Below are positions 53,443 through 64,000 of a stretch of 64,000 nt of DNA, piece by piece; the stretch's first letter is position 1; the number at the start of each line of letters is the position of its first letter. Source of the DNA: Bacteriovorax sp. BAL6_X (GTDB taxonomy: Bacteria > Bdellovibrionota > Bacteriovoracia > Bacteriovoracales > Bacteriovoracaceae); the NCBI RefSeq assembly GCF_000443995.1, contig NZ_AUMC01000009.1, positions 186,001 to 250,000 of the forward strand, in the 5' to 3' direction. The notes beneath the pieces are model-generated. The model worked only from the letters and a program-made list of their open reading frames with translations. It ran no database searches and had not been told where the DNA came from. The translations under genes were made by a program, and so were the position numbers.

Positions 53443-54033
53443 TAACCTCTTATTTTTTTCAGATAATTTAAACTCGCCTCTCCTAAGACCACTCTTTATA
53501 ATGTTTTCCATTTCAGCACAGTAGCGTTTTTCTCCAAAAGCTTTTTCTTTTGCAAAGTGAAAATGTGGTTCAAAGTTAAACTGCTTAGCTTCATATGAAC
53601 TAAAGTGCAAAGAGCTATAAGGATAACTATGAATATCTTCTGTAAGCCCTGCACGTATAGGGTTTTGATAAATATAGCGATAGACTGTCTCTAAATATCT
53701 TTGGTCATTAACGATCGTAGCTTTGTACTCATTGGCAAAGCAATGATTCTCACGCTTGGCCCGTCTATTAAGTTCACGAGAAAATCTTCGATTGAAATAC
53801 ATCATAAAATGATGAAGATTACATTTGGGAGTAGAAACTAACAAATGATAGTGATTAGACATTAAAACAAAGGCGTGTATTTTTGTAGGTGCATTATCTT
53901 GTGCATACTTTAGTGACTCTTTTACTAAGTCCCAAACTTCATTAATCGGTATTGAAAACCAATCGCGATTATTCGTTCTTCTTGTCACATGATATGGAAA
54001 GTTATTTTGGAAAATTCTTTTTTGTCTAGGCAT
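53425..54033 (-). CDS. REP-associated tyrosine transposase (RAYT, Y1_Tnp domain)
   Basis: Single-strand HUH nuclease family related to IS200/IS605 TnpA, believed to move or maintain REP sequences. 202 aa from the Met in MPRQKRIFQNNFPYHVTRRT, which matches the usual N-terminus; an upstream ATG at 54051 adds six residues. The HUH motif is SNHYHLLV (His67 and His69 counting from the upstream Met). The catalytic Tyr is probably in VYRYIYQNPIRAG (Tyr126 by the same count), equivalent to the nucleophile of E. coli TnpA-REP. It is bracketed by REP copies on both sides, so it appears intact and linked to its own repeats. Confidence 0.9.
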   Translation of the reverse strand: MPRQKRIFQNNFPYHVTRRTNNRDWFSIPINEVWDLVKESLKYAQDNAPTKIHAFVLMSNHYHLLVSTPKCNLHHFMMYFNRRFSRELNRRAKRENHCFANEYKATIVNDQRYLETVYRYIYQNPIRAGLTEDIHSYPYSSLHFSSYEAKQFNFEPHFHFAKEKAFGEKRYCAEMENIIKSGLRRGEFKLSEKNKRLVHRYL

Positions 54034-54109
54034 GAGAGCTTTATGCAACATTACCAGAAATCTTTAAATTAATAGCTTAATGTAATTTAAAATATTTCGT
54101 TTTAAGAAC

Positions 54110-54309
54110 GGTACGTCGATACTTTTGACAATTTCCATTAGTTATAAATATTTGTGCTCAAATTTAGATTATATTTCACTTAAAACACATGCTTTTTACC
54201 TTAAATGATTAATGGTTCATGGATAAAATGAGAATTTGAGTCATATTAGAGGGATTGTTTCTTATTTTGAAAGCTAAGTTATTGGTTTTTCCAAAAGTAT
54301 CGACGTACC
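54110..54309. repeat. Inverted REP pair upstream of the RAYT gene
   Basis: Forward arm GGTACGTCGATACTTTT from 54110 (continuing GACAAT) and reverse arm AAAAGTATCGACGTACC at 54293-54309, total 200 bp, with an AT-rich unrelated interior. Same layout as 21505-21706. Confidence 0.88.
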
Positions 54310-54312
54310 TAC

Positions 54313-54513
54313 CTACTTCTTACGAAGCGCATAGATAACCATCGAAATTAAAATATTTCCAATTACCGCAAGAAAAATCCCTACGGCCCAGCCTTGAGTG
54401 ATGATACCCTTCTCAACAAGTTCCCATAATCCCCAAGCAACGATTAAAGCCGTTGAGGGTAGAGACATGGCAAGCGCCATGGGCTTAATCCATTTCGGGT
54501 CGTATAAAGCCAT
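54313..54513 (-). CDS. Small two-helix membrane protein
   Basis: 66 aa. Two hydrophobic segments (about residues 11-30 and 43-62) and a basic C-terminus (RKK). The layout resembles AtpZ-type small ATPase-associated proteins, but similarity is too weak to name it. Overlaps the start of its stop with the preceding TPR lipoprotein by 1 nt, so translation is coupled. Ends right at a REP arm. Confidence 0.6.
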   Translation of the reverse strand: MALYDPKWIKPMALAMSLPSTALIVAWGLWELVEKGIITQGWAVGIFLAVIGNILISMVIYALRKK

Positions 54514-55319
54514 TATCTCTTCCTCGCTACACGGCGTTCGTAGACAGAGTTAAGGCGATCTTGGATAACTTTGTTATTTGGGTATTCCCCTAGGATTGAA
54601 TAGTAGAGGTCGTAAGCAGTTTGAAGACGTTCAAGTGTTTCATAGCAGTTGGCCATGAGAAAAATTGCGCGCACTTTGAGGTCGCGGCGATCTTCACGCT
54701 TGATGTACTCGCGAAAGTACTGAACGGCGCGATTCCAGTCTTGCGACTCAAAATACATAATTCCCGATTGAAAGAAACTATCAACGAAGTACTTGTGGTT
54801 TCCGTTATTGTGCATGGAAACTAAGTGTTCATTGGCCTTATCATATTGCTTTAACTTGATATATGAACGGGCCAGACGAAATTCGTATAAGTCGTGATTA
54901 GAAAGCTTAGGCCTAAAGGCAGAAAGCTGATTATAAACCTCTGCGGCCTTGGCGTAGTCATTGATATAAAGAAAAGCAATCTCACCAATACGTTCTTGAG
55001 TTTTTACCAGCCAAACTGGATCTGTTGTAAGCTTTGGAATTTTCTCATAGAAATGAATTCCACGCTTATAATGGCCAAGAGAGACAGCATAGAGTTCCGC
55101 AATTTGGTAATTAATCTTAATTTTGATTTCATCATTTGGCGCCATCTCTAAGATCTTATGGTACTGCTTCACTGCTTGGGCATACTCTTGATTTGAGATG
55201 TGATTTTGCGCAATGAGGATATCTTTGTGAATTCTTGGAGTGAAATCACAAGATGTAAGTAAAACGAGGGCCAGTAGAAAACTGGCCCTTATGAATTTAC
55301 TCTTCAGAAGTTGATCCAT
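54513..55319 (-). CDS. TPR-repeat lipoprotein
   Basis: 268 aa from the Met at 55319, preferred because it directly opens a lipoprotein signal ([20 protein letters not shown], then LTSC with the lipidated Cys near residue 24); upstream ATGs in the same frame lie inside gyrA. The mature protein is helical with five to six TPR-like repeats (for example [20 protein letters not shown] and [20 protein letters not shown]). Resembles YfiO/BamD-type or cell-envelope TPR lipoproteins, function uncertain. It overlaps the gyrA 3' end by 23 nt. Confidence 0.78.
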   Translation of the reverse strand: MDQLLKSKFIRASFLLALVLLTSCDFTPRIHKDILIAQNHISNQEYAQAVKQYHKILEMAPNDEIKIKINYQIAELYAVSLGHYKRGIHFYEKIPKLTTDPVWLVKTQERIGEIAFLYINDYAKAAEVYNQLSAFRPKLSNHDLYEFRLARSYIKLKQYDKANEHLVSMHNNGNHKYFVDSFFQSGIMYFESQDWNRAVQYFREYIKREDRRDLKVRAIFLMANCYETLERLQTAYDLYYSILGEYPNNKVIQDRLNSVYERRVARKR

Positions 55320-57810
55320 CTTCATCATCTGCTTCAATAATTTTTGCAATTGAAACAACCTTCTCACCTTCTTTAGGCTTGATTAGACGAACACCTTGAG
55401 TCGCGCGTCCCATAAGAGATACGCCACTTACTTTCGTACGAACTACTTGTCCGCGGTCAGTAATGATCATGAGATCATCTTTATCTGTTACTGGTTTAAT
55501 TTGAACAATCTCACCGTTCTTCTCAGTTAATCTCATTGCGAGGATACCTTTCCCACCACGAGTCTGCTTACGGTATTGAGAAGATTCAGTTCTCTTACCG
55601 TAACCTTGAGAAGTTACAGATAGGATTTCCATATTATCGTCAATTAATTCCATACCGATGATTTTTTCTTCTTCTGGATTAATATTGATACCTTTAACAC
55701 CTTGAGATACACGGCCCATAGGTCTTGCATCGTTAGTATCGAAACGGATGATCTTACCAGCTGATGAACAAAGTAGGATATCTTTTGATCCATCGTTAAT
55801 TCTAACGTTTACAATATGGTCACCGTCTTGAAGTTTAATTGCAATTAGACCCGACTGTTTAACATTTGAGTACTCTTCAAGAGCTGTCTTCTTAACTAGA
55901 CCTTTGTTAGTTGCAAAGATTAGATACTTCTCATTCATATCCATATCGTGAGGTACACAGATAATTTCTGTTACGCGATCTCCACTTGGAATTTGAATAA
56001 GGTTTGCAATATTTCGACCCTTAGAAGTTCTCGTTCCTTCAGGAATTTCGTAAACCTTCTTCGAGAATACTTGCCCACGACTTGTAAAGAATAGAAGCTT
56101 ATCATGAGTATTTGCCGTAAAGATATTTGTGAAGAAATCGTCTTCGTTAGCAGCACCCTTAACACCTTTACCACCACGCTTTTGCGCTTTGTAAGTATCA
56201 AGTGGCATACGCTTTACGTAACCTTTGTGAGTGATTGTTACAATCATCTCTTCACTTGCAACTAGGTCTTCAATTTGAATTTCATCAGCTTTAGCAACGA
56301 TTTCAGTTCTTCTCTCGTCACCGTATTTCTCAATTACTTCAGTAAATTCTTCTTTGATGATTGCTTTAATCTTATCTTCAGAACCAAGGATTCCTTCTAA
56401 ACGTGAGATCTCTTTCATTATAGCTTCGTAATCAGCAATAATCTTATCTCTTTCTAGACCAGTTAGACGTTGAAGTCTCATATCTAGAATAGCTTGTGCT
56501 TGGATTTCACTTAGTTTAAATGTAGACATTAATTTCTCACGAGCATCTTGTGGCCCGTCAGACTTCTTAATCATCTCTACAACTTCATCGATATTTTCTA
56601 CAGCAACTTTTAAGCCTTCTAAGATATGCGCACGTTCACGTGCCTTCTTAAGTTCGTATACTGTACGACGAATAATGATTTCTCTTCTGTGATCAATGAA
56701 ACACTCAAGTTGTTCTTTAATATTAAGAACTTTTGGAGAAGAATTAACAATTGATAAGAAGATAATACCAAATGATGATTGTAGTGCTGTTTGCTTATAA
56801 AGCTTATTCATTACTACTGTTGCGATCTCACCTTTTTTAAGGTCAATAACAACACGAATCCCCTCACGAGAAGACTCATCACGTAGATCAGAAATTCCTA
56901 CAAGTGATTTAGAGTTTACAAGATCAGCAATTTTTTCAATTAGCTTAGCTTTGTTAACTTGGTATGGAAGTTCAGTAATAACAATTCTTTCACGATCTTG
57001 TTTCTTACCATGGATTTCAACATCCATTTTTGCACGCATCTGAACAACACCCTTACCTGTTTTGTAAGCAGAGCGAATACCTTCAGTACCGTGAATTGTC
57101 CCAGCAGTTGGAAAATCTGGACCTGGAATAATCTTCATAATATCTTCGATCGACATTTCACGATTATCAACAAGTTCAGTTAAGGCCGTCATAACTTCAG
57201 TTAAGTTATGTGGAGGAATATTTGTTGCCATACCTACGGCAATACCAGCAGAACCGTTAACTAAAAGATTAGGAATCTTAGTTGGAAGAACTGTTGGCTC
57301 TTTAAGAGAGTCATCGTAGTTTGGTTGCCAATCAACTGTTTCTTTATCTAAGTCTTTTAGCATCTCTTCAGAAAGCTTCTGCATTCTGATCTCTGTATAC
57401 CTCATGGCCGCAGCGTTATCTCCGTCAATAGAACCGAAGTTCCCCTGACCTTGAACCATTGGATATCTCATTGAGAAATCTTGGGCCATACGTACGATTG
57501 TATTATAAACCGCAGAGTCACCGTGTGGGTGATACTTACCAATAACGTCACCAACTACACGGGCAGACTTAAGAAATGGTTTATTGTGGTAGTTACCTAG
57601 CGAGTGCATCGCATACAGACAACGACGGTGAACTGGCTTCATTCCGTCACGTACATCTGGAAGTGCACGACCAACGATTACAGACATTGCGTAATCAAGG
57701 TAACAATTTTTCATCTCATCGCGAATACCGATTTGTTGAATATTTCCGTGGTTATGGTTTCCACCATCTCCGTTATCATTTTCATTTGTGATATTTGTTT
57801 CATCAGTCAT
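55297..57810 (-). CDS. gyrA: DNA gyrase subunit A
   Basis: 837 aa; breaks and rejoins DNA in negative supercoiling. Catalytic Tyr138 in [11 protein letters not shown]; quinolone-determining region [19 protein letters not shown] (about 95-113) has Ser99 but Asn103 where E. coli has Asp87. GyrA box [12 protein letters not shown] (about 538-549) and a C-terminal pinwheel of repeated beta blades. N-terminus carries an Asn/Gly/His-rich extension (residues 7-24). It follows gyrB by 9 bp. Ends in an acidic tail. Confidence 0.98.
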   Translation of the reverse strand: MTDETNITNENDNGDGGNHNHGNIQQIGIRDEMKNCYLDYAMSVIVGRALPDVRDGMKPVHRRCLYAMHSLGNYHNKPFLKSARVVGDVIGKYHPHGDSAVYNTIVRMAQDFSMRYPMVQGQGNFGSIDGDNAAAMRYTEIRMQKLSEEMLKDLDKETVDWQPNYDDSLKEPTVLPTKIPNLLVNGSAGIAVGMATNIPPHNLTEVMTALTELVDNREMSIEDIMKIIPGPDFPTAGTIHGTEGIRSAYKTGKGVVQMRAKMDVEIHGKKQDRERIVITELPYQVNKAKLIEKIADLVNSKSLVGISDLRDESSREGIRVVIDLKKGEIATVVMNKLYKQTALQSSFGIIFLSIVNSSPKVLNIKEQLECFIDHRREIIIRRTVYELKKARERAHILEGLKVAVENIDEVVEMIKKSDGPQDAREKLMSTFKLSEIQAQAILDMRLQRLTGLERDKIIADYEAIMKEISRLEGILGSEDKIKAIIKEEFTEVIEKYGDERRTEIVAKADEIQIEDLVASEEMIVTITHKGYVKRMPLDTYKAQKRGGKGVKGAANEDDFFTNIFTANTHDKLLFFTSRGQVFSKKVYEIPEGTRTSKGRNIANLIQIPSGDRVTEIICVPHDMDMNEKYLIFATNKGLVKKTALEEYSNVKQSGLIAIKLQDGDHIVNVRINDGSKDILLCSSAGKIIRFDTNDARPMGRVSQGVKGININPEEEKIIGMELIDDNMEILSVTSQGYGKRTESSQYRKQTRGGKGILAMRLTEKNGEIVQIKPVTDKDDLMIITDRGQVVRTKVSGVSLMGRATQGVRLIKPKEGEKVVSIAKIIEADDEDGSTSEE

Positions 57811-57819
57811 AACTTAGTC

Positions 57820-60309
<2,490 letters not shown>

Positions 60310-60346
60310 TCAGTGTGTTGTTGTAAAAATATTATTTTTTGGAAGA

Positions 60347-61429
60347 CTAGTTAACGGAACCGTTCGAAATATAGATCTTATTTGCGCCATTAATTCTTTC
60401 TAATTCTTCCTTAAATTTTTCATTAGCTGTCGTAATTAAAACTTGGAACTCTCGTTGTTCCAAAAATTTAACCAGCCTACCCCATCTCGCCTTGTCTAGT
60501 TCCCCTGAGACGTCGTCGATAAGTACAATTGGATAGGTGTTAAAGTTATACCTAAATAGCTCTATATAGGCAAATAAGAGGCTCAAATAAGACATTTTTT
60601 GTTGGCCTAAAGAACAAAATTCGTATGCATTCATCCCATCAAATAGAAGCACGTAGTCATCTTTATGAACTTGATAGGTCGTATGCCCTACAACTAGGTC
60701 CTTTTCTAGTCTTTGTTGCATATAATCAAAGATCATCTCTGGTGAATAACCATGAAAACGAGAATCAACTTCGATTTTAAGTGAATGATCTTCCGAAAAG
60801 ATATCGCGATATGTATTTTCACAAAATGGAATAAGTTCAGTGACGAATTGATTTCTCATGGCCACTAGCTCATAAGCATAGTCGGCCATTTGGCGATCAA
60901 TAACATTTAACTGTTCACGAAATTGTGAAGGCTTCTTTGAGAGAAGAATATTTCTAAACCTAAGGGCAGAATTGTACTGATTTAATACTTTCTTATAATC
61001 GCGACTTAGCATAGATAAATGGTCATCAAACCACTTTCTTCTAAAGCTTGGGATATTTGAAAAAGAATATGAATCAAATGGATTGATAAAAACTAGTTTT
61101 GCATCGAGCTTCTTTTTCGTATTCTTACCGTTTAGGGCCCAAGTAGATCCTTGAGGATTCATCTTTCCACTGAAAGTAATATTGTCTCCGTCGTGATCAA
61201 ACAATGAAGAAAATAATATCTCAGGGTTATCCCCATCAATACTTAATAACTGTGGAAAAGTTGTGTTTTTACGAAATGATTTTCTCGTTACTAAGACATG
61301 TAAAGCTTCTAAGATATTTGTTTTTCCATTTCCGTTCTCACCTAGAATACAATTTATATTTCCGTTAAAAGAAATTATATCTGGCTCTAGGTTTCGAAAA
61401 TTTGTTACCTGAAGTTTTACAAGTTTCAA
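60347..61429 (-). CDS. recF: DNA replication and repair protein RecF
   Basis: SMC-like ATPase that helps load RecA at gaps. Walker A GENGNGKTNILEAL, Walker B LIDDVSGELDKARW near the C-terminus, and GLNAYEFCSLGQQKMSYLSL-type signature loop. About 360 aa from the TTG at 61429, four bases past the dnaN stop, which gives the standard RecF N-terminus (KLVKLQVTNFRNLE); the ATG at 61480 would add 17 residues inside dnaN. The TTG lacks a strong ribosome binding site, so translational coupling is likely. Confidence 0.93.
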   Translation of the reverse strand: MKLVKLQVTNFRNLEPDIISFNGNINCILGENGNGKTNILEALHVLVTRKSFRKNTTFPQLLSIDGDNPEILFSSLFDHDGDNITFSGKMNPQGSTWALNGKNTKKKLDAKLVFINPFDSYSFSNIPSFRRKWFDDHLSMLSRDYKKVLNQYNSALRFRNILLSKKPSQFREQLNVIDRQMADYAYELVAMRNQFVTELIPFCENTYRDIFSEDHSLKIEVDSRFHGYSPEMIFDYMQQRLEKDLVVGHTTYQVHKDDYVLLFDGMNAYEFCSLGQQKMSYLSLLFAYIELFRYNFNTYPIVLIDDVSGELDKARWGRLVKFLEQREFQVLITTANEKFKEELERINGANKIYISNGSVN

Positions 61430-61433
61430 TTTA

Positions 61434-62546
61434 CTAGATTCTAAGTGGCATAATGATTCCAAGATAATTTTGGATATCATTTGATCTTACAATTACCGCT
61501 GAAAATTCATTATTAAATTCAAAAGTAACATTCTCTGTATTTAGAATAGCAATTGAATCCAATAGAAAACGAGCATTAAAACCTATTTCAATTTCTTTAC
61601 CTTCGTAATCAACTGGAATTGTCTCTTTAGCATCACCAAGTGACGGATGGTTTGCAGAGATCGTCATATGGTTTTCAGTAAGCTTAATCTTTACTGCATT
61701 AGACTTCTCATTAGACATAATCTTAATACGTCTAATAGCGTTTTGAATAATCTCTTTATCAGCTGTTAGAGAATAAGTTGTTTTAGCAGGAATTACTGCT
61801 TGATACTTTGGATACTCTCTAGCAATTAAACGAATACCAAGTTGATATTGTTCATTAGCTGTCACATATAAATATGAGTCATCAACAGAAATAAACAGAT
61901 TAGCACCTGGATAAGTTTCTGCGATTTTTCTTAGTTCTGCTACACCCTTCTTAGGAATAATAATTCCATTGATAAGAGCTTCGTTATTTTGTTCTGAGAT
62001 ATCATTTTCAATTAAAGACAGACGATGTCCATCAGTTGAGACAGCTCTTAACTTCCCTTCTACTTCTTGAAAATAAATTCCGTTAAAGTGAAGTCTCGTT
62101 TCATCGTTTGAAATAGCATATGAAGTTTTAGTAATTAAGTTTAATAGATCGTCTGAATTTAGCGTGAAAGTATTTTCGCTTCCAAAATGTAATTTAGGAA
62201 ATTCATCTGCTTCGTAAATTAAAAGTGAATAATGAATTTCTTCACAATTTATTTTTAGAAGATTTTCACCATCTTCCAACTCAATGTTGATATCTGTGTT
62301 AGGAAGTTCTTTTAATATATCAAATAGGTTCTTAGCGTTTATACAAAATGAAGCTGTTCCTTCAGTTGATGCATTAATTGAATACTTTGCTGATACTTCA
62401 AGATCTGTAGCTGAAAGATATATTTTATCATTGCTAACAGTTAGTAACGTATATGTTAATATCGGTCTTGAATTCTTCTTATCAATAACAGTTAAAATTT
62501 TATTTAATGCATCTCTTAAGTTATCTGTATCAACCCTAAGCTTCAT
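61434..62546 (-). CDS. dnaN: DNA polymerase III sliding clamp (beta subunit)
   Basis: 370 aa, three-domain clamp ring. N-terminal LRVDTDNLRDALNKILTVID, central AVSTDGHRLSLIEND (about 186), and C-terminal IQNYLGIIMPLRI, where the ending MPLR(I/L) is the family hallmark. Separated from dnaA by the origin region; followed by recF. Confidence 0.97.
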   Translation of the reverse strand: MKLRVDTDNLRDALNKILTVIDKKNSRPILTYTLLTVSNDKIYLSATDLEVSAKYSINASTEGTASFCINAKNLFDILKELPNTDINIELEDGENLLKINCEEIHYSLLIYEADEFPKLHFGSENTFTLNSDDLLNLITKTSYAISNDETRLHFNGIYFQEVEGKLRAVSTDGHRLSLIENDISEQNNEALINGIIIPKKGVAELRKIAETYPGANLFISVDDSYLYVTANEQYQLGIRLIAREYPKYQAVIPAKTTYSLTADKEIIQNAIRRIKIMSNEKSNAVKIKLTENHMTISANHPSLGDAKETIPVDYEGKEIEIGFNARFLLDSIAILNTENVTFEFNNEFSAVIVRSNDIQNYLGIIMPLRI

Positions 62547-62633
62547 TTTTAATCCTATCAGAAAATTATTTGTAATGTTGTATAATGGAAAACACTAGTT
62601 AGCAAGCGTGTCTAGAGCATTTAACTCTTCTTC

Positions 62634-62668
62634 TTTTTATATATATTTATATATATATTATATATAAT
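62634..62668. other. Candidate DNA unwinding element
   Basis: 35 consecutive A/T bases, mostly alternating TATA, two bases from the perfect DnaA box at 62671. Typical layout of a DUE at the dnaN side of the origin. Confidence 0.7.
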
Positions 62669-62927
62669 CCTGTGGATAAGTTCATAAGTGGCAACTCCCC
62701 TTTTATTAGCTTGTCTTCTCAATTTGGCCATTGTTGGCAAACGTTGACTACTTTTTTTTATGCTTTGCATTCATTCGTATATTATCTAAATTATAACAAA
62801 ACTATGATGTTATTAGATTTTTGCTCACGGCCAATTGTGAATAATTTTTTGGCCAAGAAAATTTCTTTAAAAATACCTATTTTGGCCAGTCATTTACTCA
62901 CAATTTACAAACATGTTGATAACTTTT

Positions 62928-63273
62928 TTATCCACGGCCTTAGTTTGTGTCGATAATATTATTAACGGCCGTGAATAAGTTTAGAAATCTTTAATAAAGT
63001 ATTGAAATTATAGTGTTTATTAATTCACAATTAATTTTCTTGGCCGTGGATTGGCCGTCGAGGGCCGTGAATAACTTACATTTCGTAGGACCAAAACTGA
63101 CTAGTCAAATACTGGTGTGAATTTGTCGGCCTAATGACTAGTCACAATATCAACATTCCACAAATTTTTCGTGGATAGAGTCGGGGATTGGCCACTCAAT
63201 AATCCACGGCCGACTGGCCAAATGGCCGGCCAATATTGAGGATGTGAAAATATAAAAGAAAGGCCGTGAATAA
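62928..63273. repeat. Composite DnaA-box/GGCC elements
   Basis: The 12-mer GGCCGTGAATAA occurs exactly at 62967-62978, 63063-63074 and 63262-63273. Its reverse partner with C in place of T occurs as TTATCCACGGCC at 62928-62939, and a degenerate TAATCCACGGCC at 63200-63211. Each fuses a DnaA box ending in G with a GGCC tetramer. Confidence 0.8.
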
Positions 63274-63309
63274 CACGGCCTTTATCTTGGTTAGTCAGCT
63301 GACTAGTCA
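63098..63309. repeat. Three TGACTAGTCA palindromes in oriC
   Basis: Exact 10-bp palindromes at 63098-63107, 63135-63144 and 63300-63309. The last overlaps a longer palindrome AGTCAGCTGACT (63293-63304). No known family of initiator accessory site recognised. Confidence 0.85.
63259..63283 (-). terminator. dnaA terminator with a DnaA-like box in the stem-loop
   Basis: AAAGGCCGTG and CACGGCCTTT form a perfect 10-bp stem with loop AATAA; followed on the minus strand by CTTTTATA. It lies 43 bp downstream of the dnaA stop. Confidence 0.85.
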
Positions 63310-63325
63310 GAAATTTAATAGGGGA

Positions 63326-64000
63326 TTATAACGAATTTTCAATCGTCATAATTGTCTTAGAAAGCATTGGATCTTGAGACAGTTGTTTTGAAATCTTTTG
63401 TTCAGCGTGAACAACAGAGCTGTGATCACGTCCACCAAAGAATTGACCAATCTCTTCATGTGTTGCACTTGCAAGCTTACGACATAAGTACATGGCCACA
63501 AAGCGTGCATTAGCAATATCTTTTACACGTGACTTAGACTTAAGATCAGCAACAGGAATTTTAAAATACTGTGAAGTTTGCTTAGTAATTCCTTCAATTG
63601 TAATTTTCTTTTCGTCTTCGTAGTCTCTAAGTCCTAGAACTTCTTTAACCATCTCTAATTCGATATCGACCTTCATGATGTCAGAGTAGGCTGAAAGCTT
63701 AATTAGAGCACCCTCAAGCTCTCTAATCGAGTTTTTAACATTACATGCAATTAGGTTAACAATATCTTCAGATAGGAATAGGTCAAGATCATCTGCCTTA
63801 GCATTAATAATTGCTACGCGTGTTTCAATATCTGGTTTTTGAATATCAACAACTAGGCCCCATTGTAGGCGAGTTTTAATTCTTTCTTCTAGTCCGTTAA
63901 TCTCTTGTGGAGTTTTATCAGATGTGAAAATTAGTTGTTTTCCTTTTTGATATAGCTCATTAAAGATATGGAAGAACTCACGTTGTGTTCCTTCTTTGCC
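63326..64000 (-). CDS. dnaA: Chromosomal replication initiator DnaA (5' part missing)
   Basis: The minus-strand frame is open from the right edge to the stop at 63326, so the N-terminal half lies outside the window. Visible: the end of the AAA+ domain (Walker-B-distal LIFTSDKTPQEINGLEERIK, then TRLQWGLVVDIQKPDIETRV, the box VII/sensor II region), the helical lid, and domain IV with DNA-binding MYLCRKLASATHEEIGQFFG and GRDHSSVVHA, the DnaA signature contacting the DnaA box. Ends with MTIENSL. Confidence 0.98.
   Translation of the reverse strand, partial: GKEGTQREFFHIFNELYQKGKQLIFTSDKTPQEINGLEERIKTRLQWGLVVDIQKPDIETRVAIINAKADDLDLFLSEDIVNLIACNVKNSIRELEGALIKLSAYSDIMKVDIELEMVKEVLGLRDYEDEKKITIEGITKQTSQYFKIPVADLKSKSRVKDIANARFVAMYLCRKLASATHEEIGQFFGGRDHSSVVHAEQKISKQLSQDPMLSKTIMTIENSL

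Larger units (their letters stand above)
62547..63325. other. Chromosomal replication origin (oriC) between dnaA and dnaN
   Basis: 779 bp with no convincing gene. It holds an A/T-only stretch next to a perfect DnaA box, at least four more DnaA-like boxes, a dense cluster of GGCC sites and three TGACTAGTCA palindromes. Location between dnaA and dnaN is the most common bacterial oriC position. Perfect boxes on the minus strand: TTATCCACA at 62671-62679, TTATTCACA at 62836-62844; variants TTATCAACA (62914-62922) and TTATCGACA (62947-62955). Confidence 0.88.

Noticed and set aside
62672-62956. 94-codon plus-strand frame in oriC
   Set aside because: Codes through DnaA boxes and A/T-rich origin DNA, with no ribosome site or protein-like composition.

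Overview
The window comes from an AT-rich bacterial chromosome and spans its replication origin. The gene content fits a Gram-negative predator-type lineage, most likely Bacteriovoracales/Bdellovibrionota (Halobacteriovorax-like). This rests on inference: low GC, lipoproteins and an LPS/glycan locus, two TIGR02147-type regulators, a membrane-arm-only nuo cluster and a split atp operon. No 16S rRNA is present to confirm it, and I see no tRNA, rRNA or CRISPR.

Layout. 1-5707 (minus) is the membrane arm of respiratory complex I (nuoA-H-J-K-L-M, nuoM cut by the edge). 5821-15657 (plus) is a housekeeping run: mfd, a parvulin-type PPIase, a SurA-like chaperone, pdxA, uvrA and a TrmH-type RNA methyltransferase. 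15825-18708 (minus) is the riboflavin operon ribD-ribE-ribB-ribH. 18752-25620 is an accessory island. It holds two directly repeated copies of a three-gene cassette (exported lipoprotein, then convergent regulator plus small exported protein), separated by an AAA ATPase of the DUF4143 type. The two copies have almost identical outer blocks (about 570 and 460 bp) around a strongly diverged 1.45 kb core; this is my main candidate for an undescribed system.

25729-50628 is a large cell-surface glycan locus. It contains OpgB/LtaS-like phosphoglycerol transferases, glycosyltransferases, a UDPGP-type uridylyltransferase, a Wzy-like and a Wzx-like membrane protein, a complete pseudaminic-acid pathway (pseB, C, H, G, I, F), and a tailoring set: acyl carrier protein, acyl-activating enzyme, SDR reductase, formyltransferase and PIG-L deacetylase. 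A WecA-type lipid-carrier transferase closes it. 50709-52174 (minus) holds atpI-atpB-atpE of the ATP synthase Fo sector. An O-antigen-ligase-like gene follows, then a REP-associated tyrosine transposase (RAYT) with its own inverted repeats, which also occur around cassette copy 1.

54313-64000 (minus) is the origin region: small membrane protein, TPR lipoprotein, gyrA, gyrB, recF, dnaN, a 780-bp intergenic oriC, and the 3' half of dnaA. The oriC has a 35-nt pure A/T stretch, perfect DnaA boxes, 17 GGCC sites in about 555 bp (many fused to DnaA boxes) and three copies of the palindrome TGACTAGTCA.
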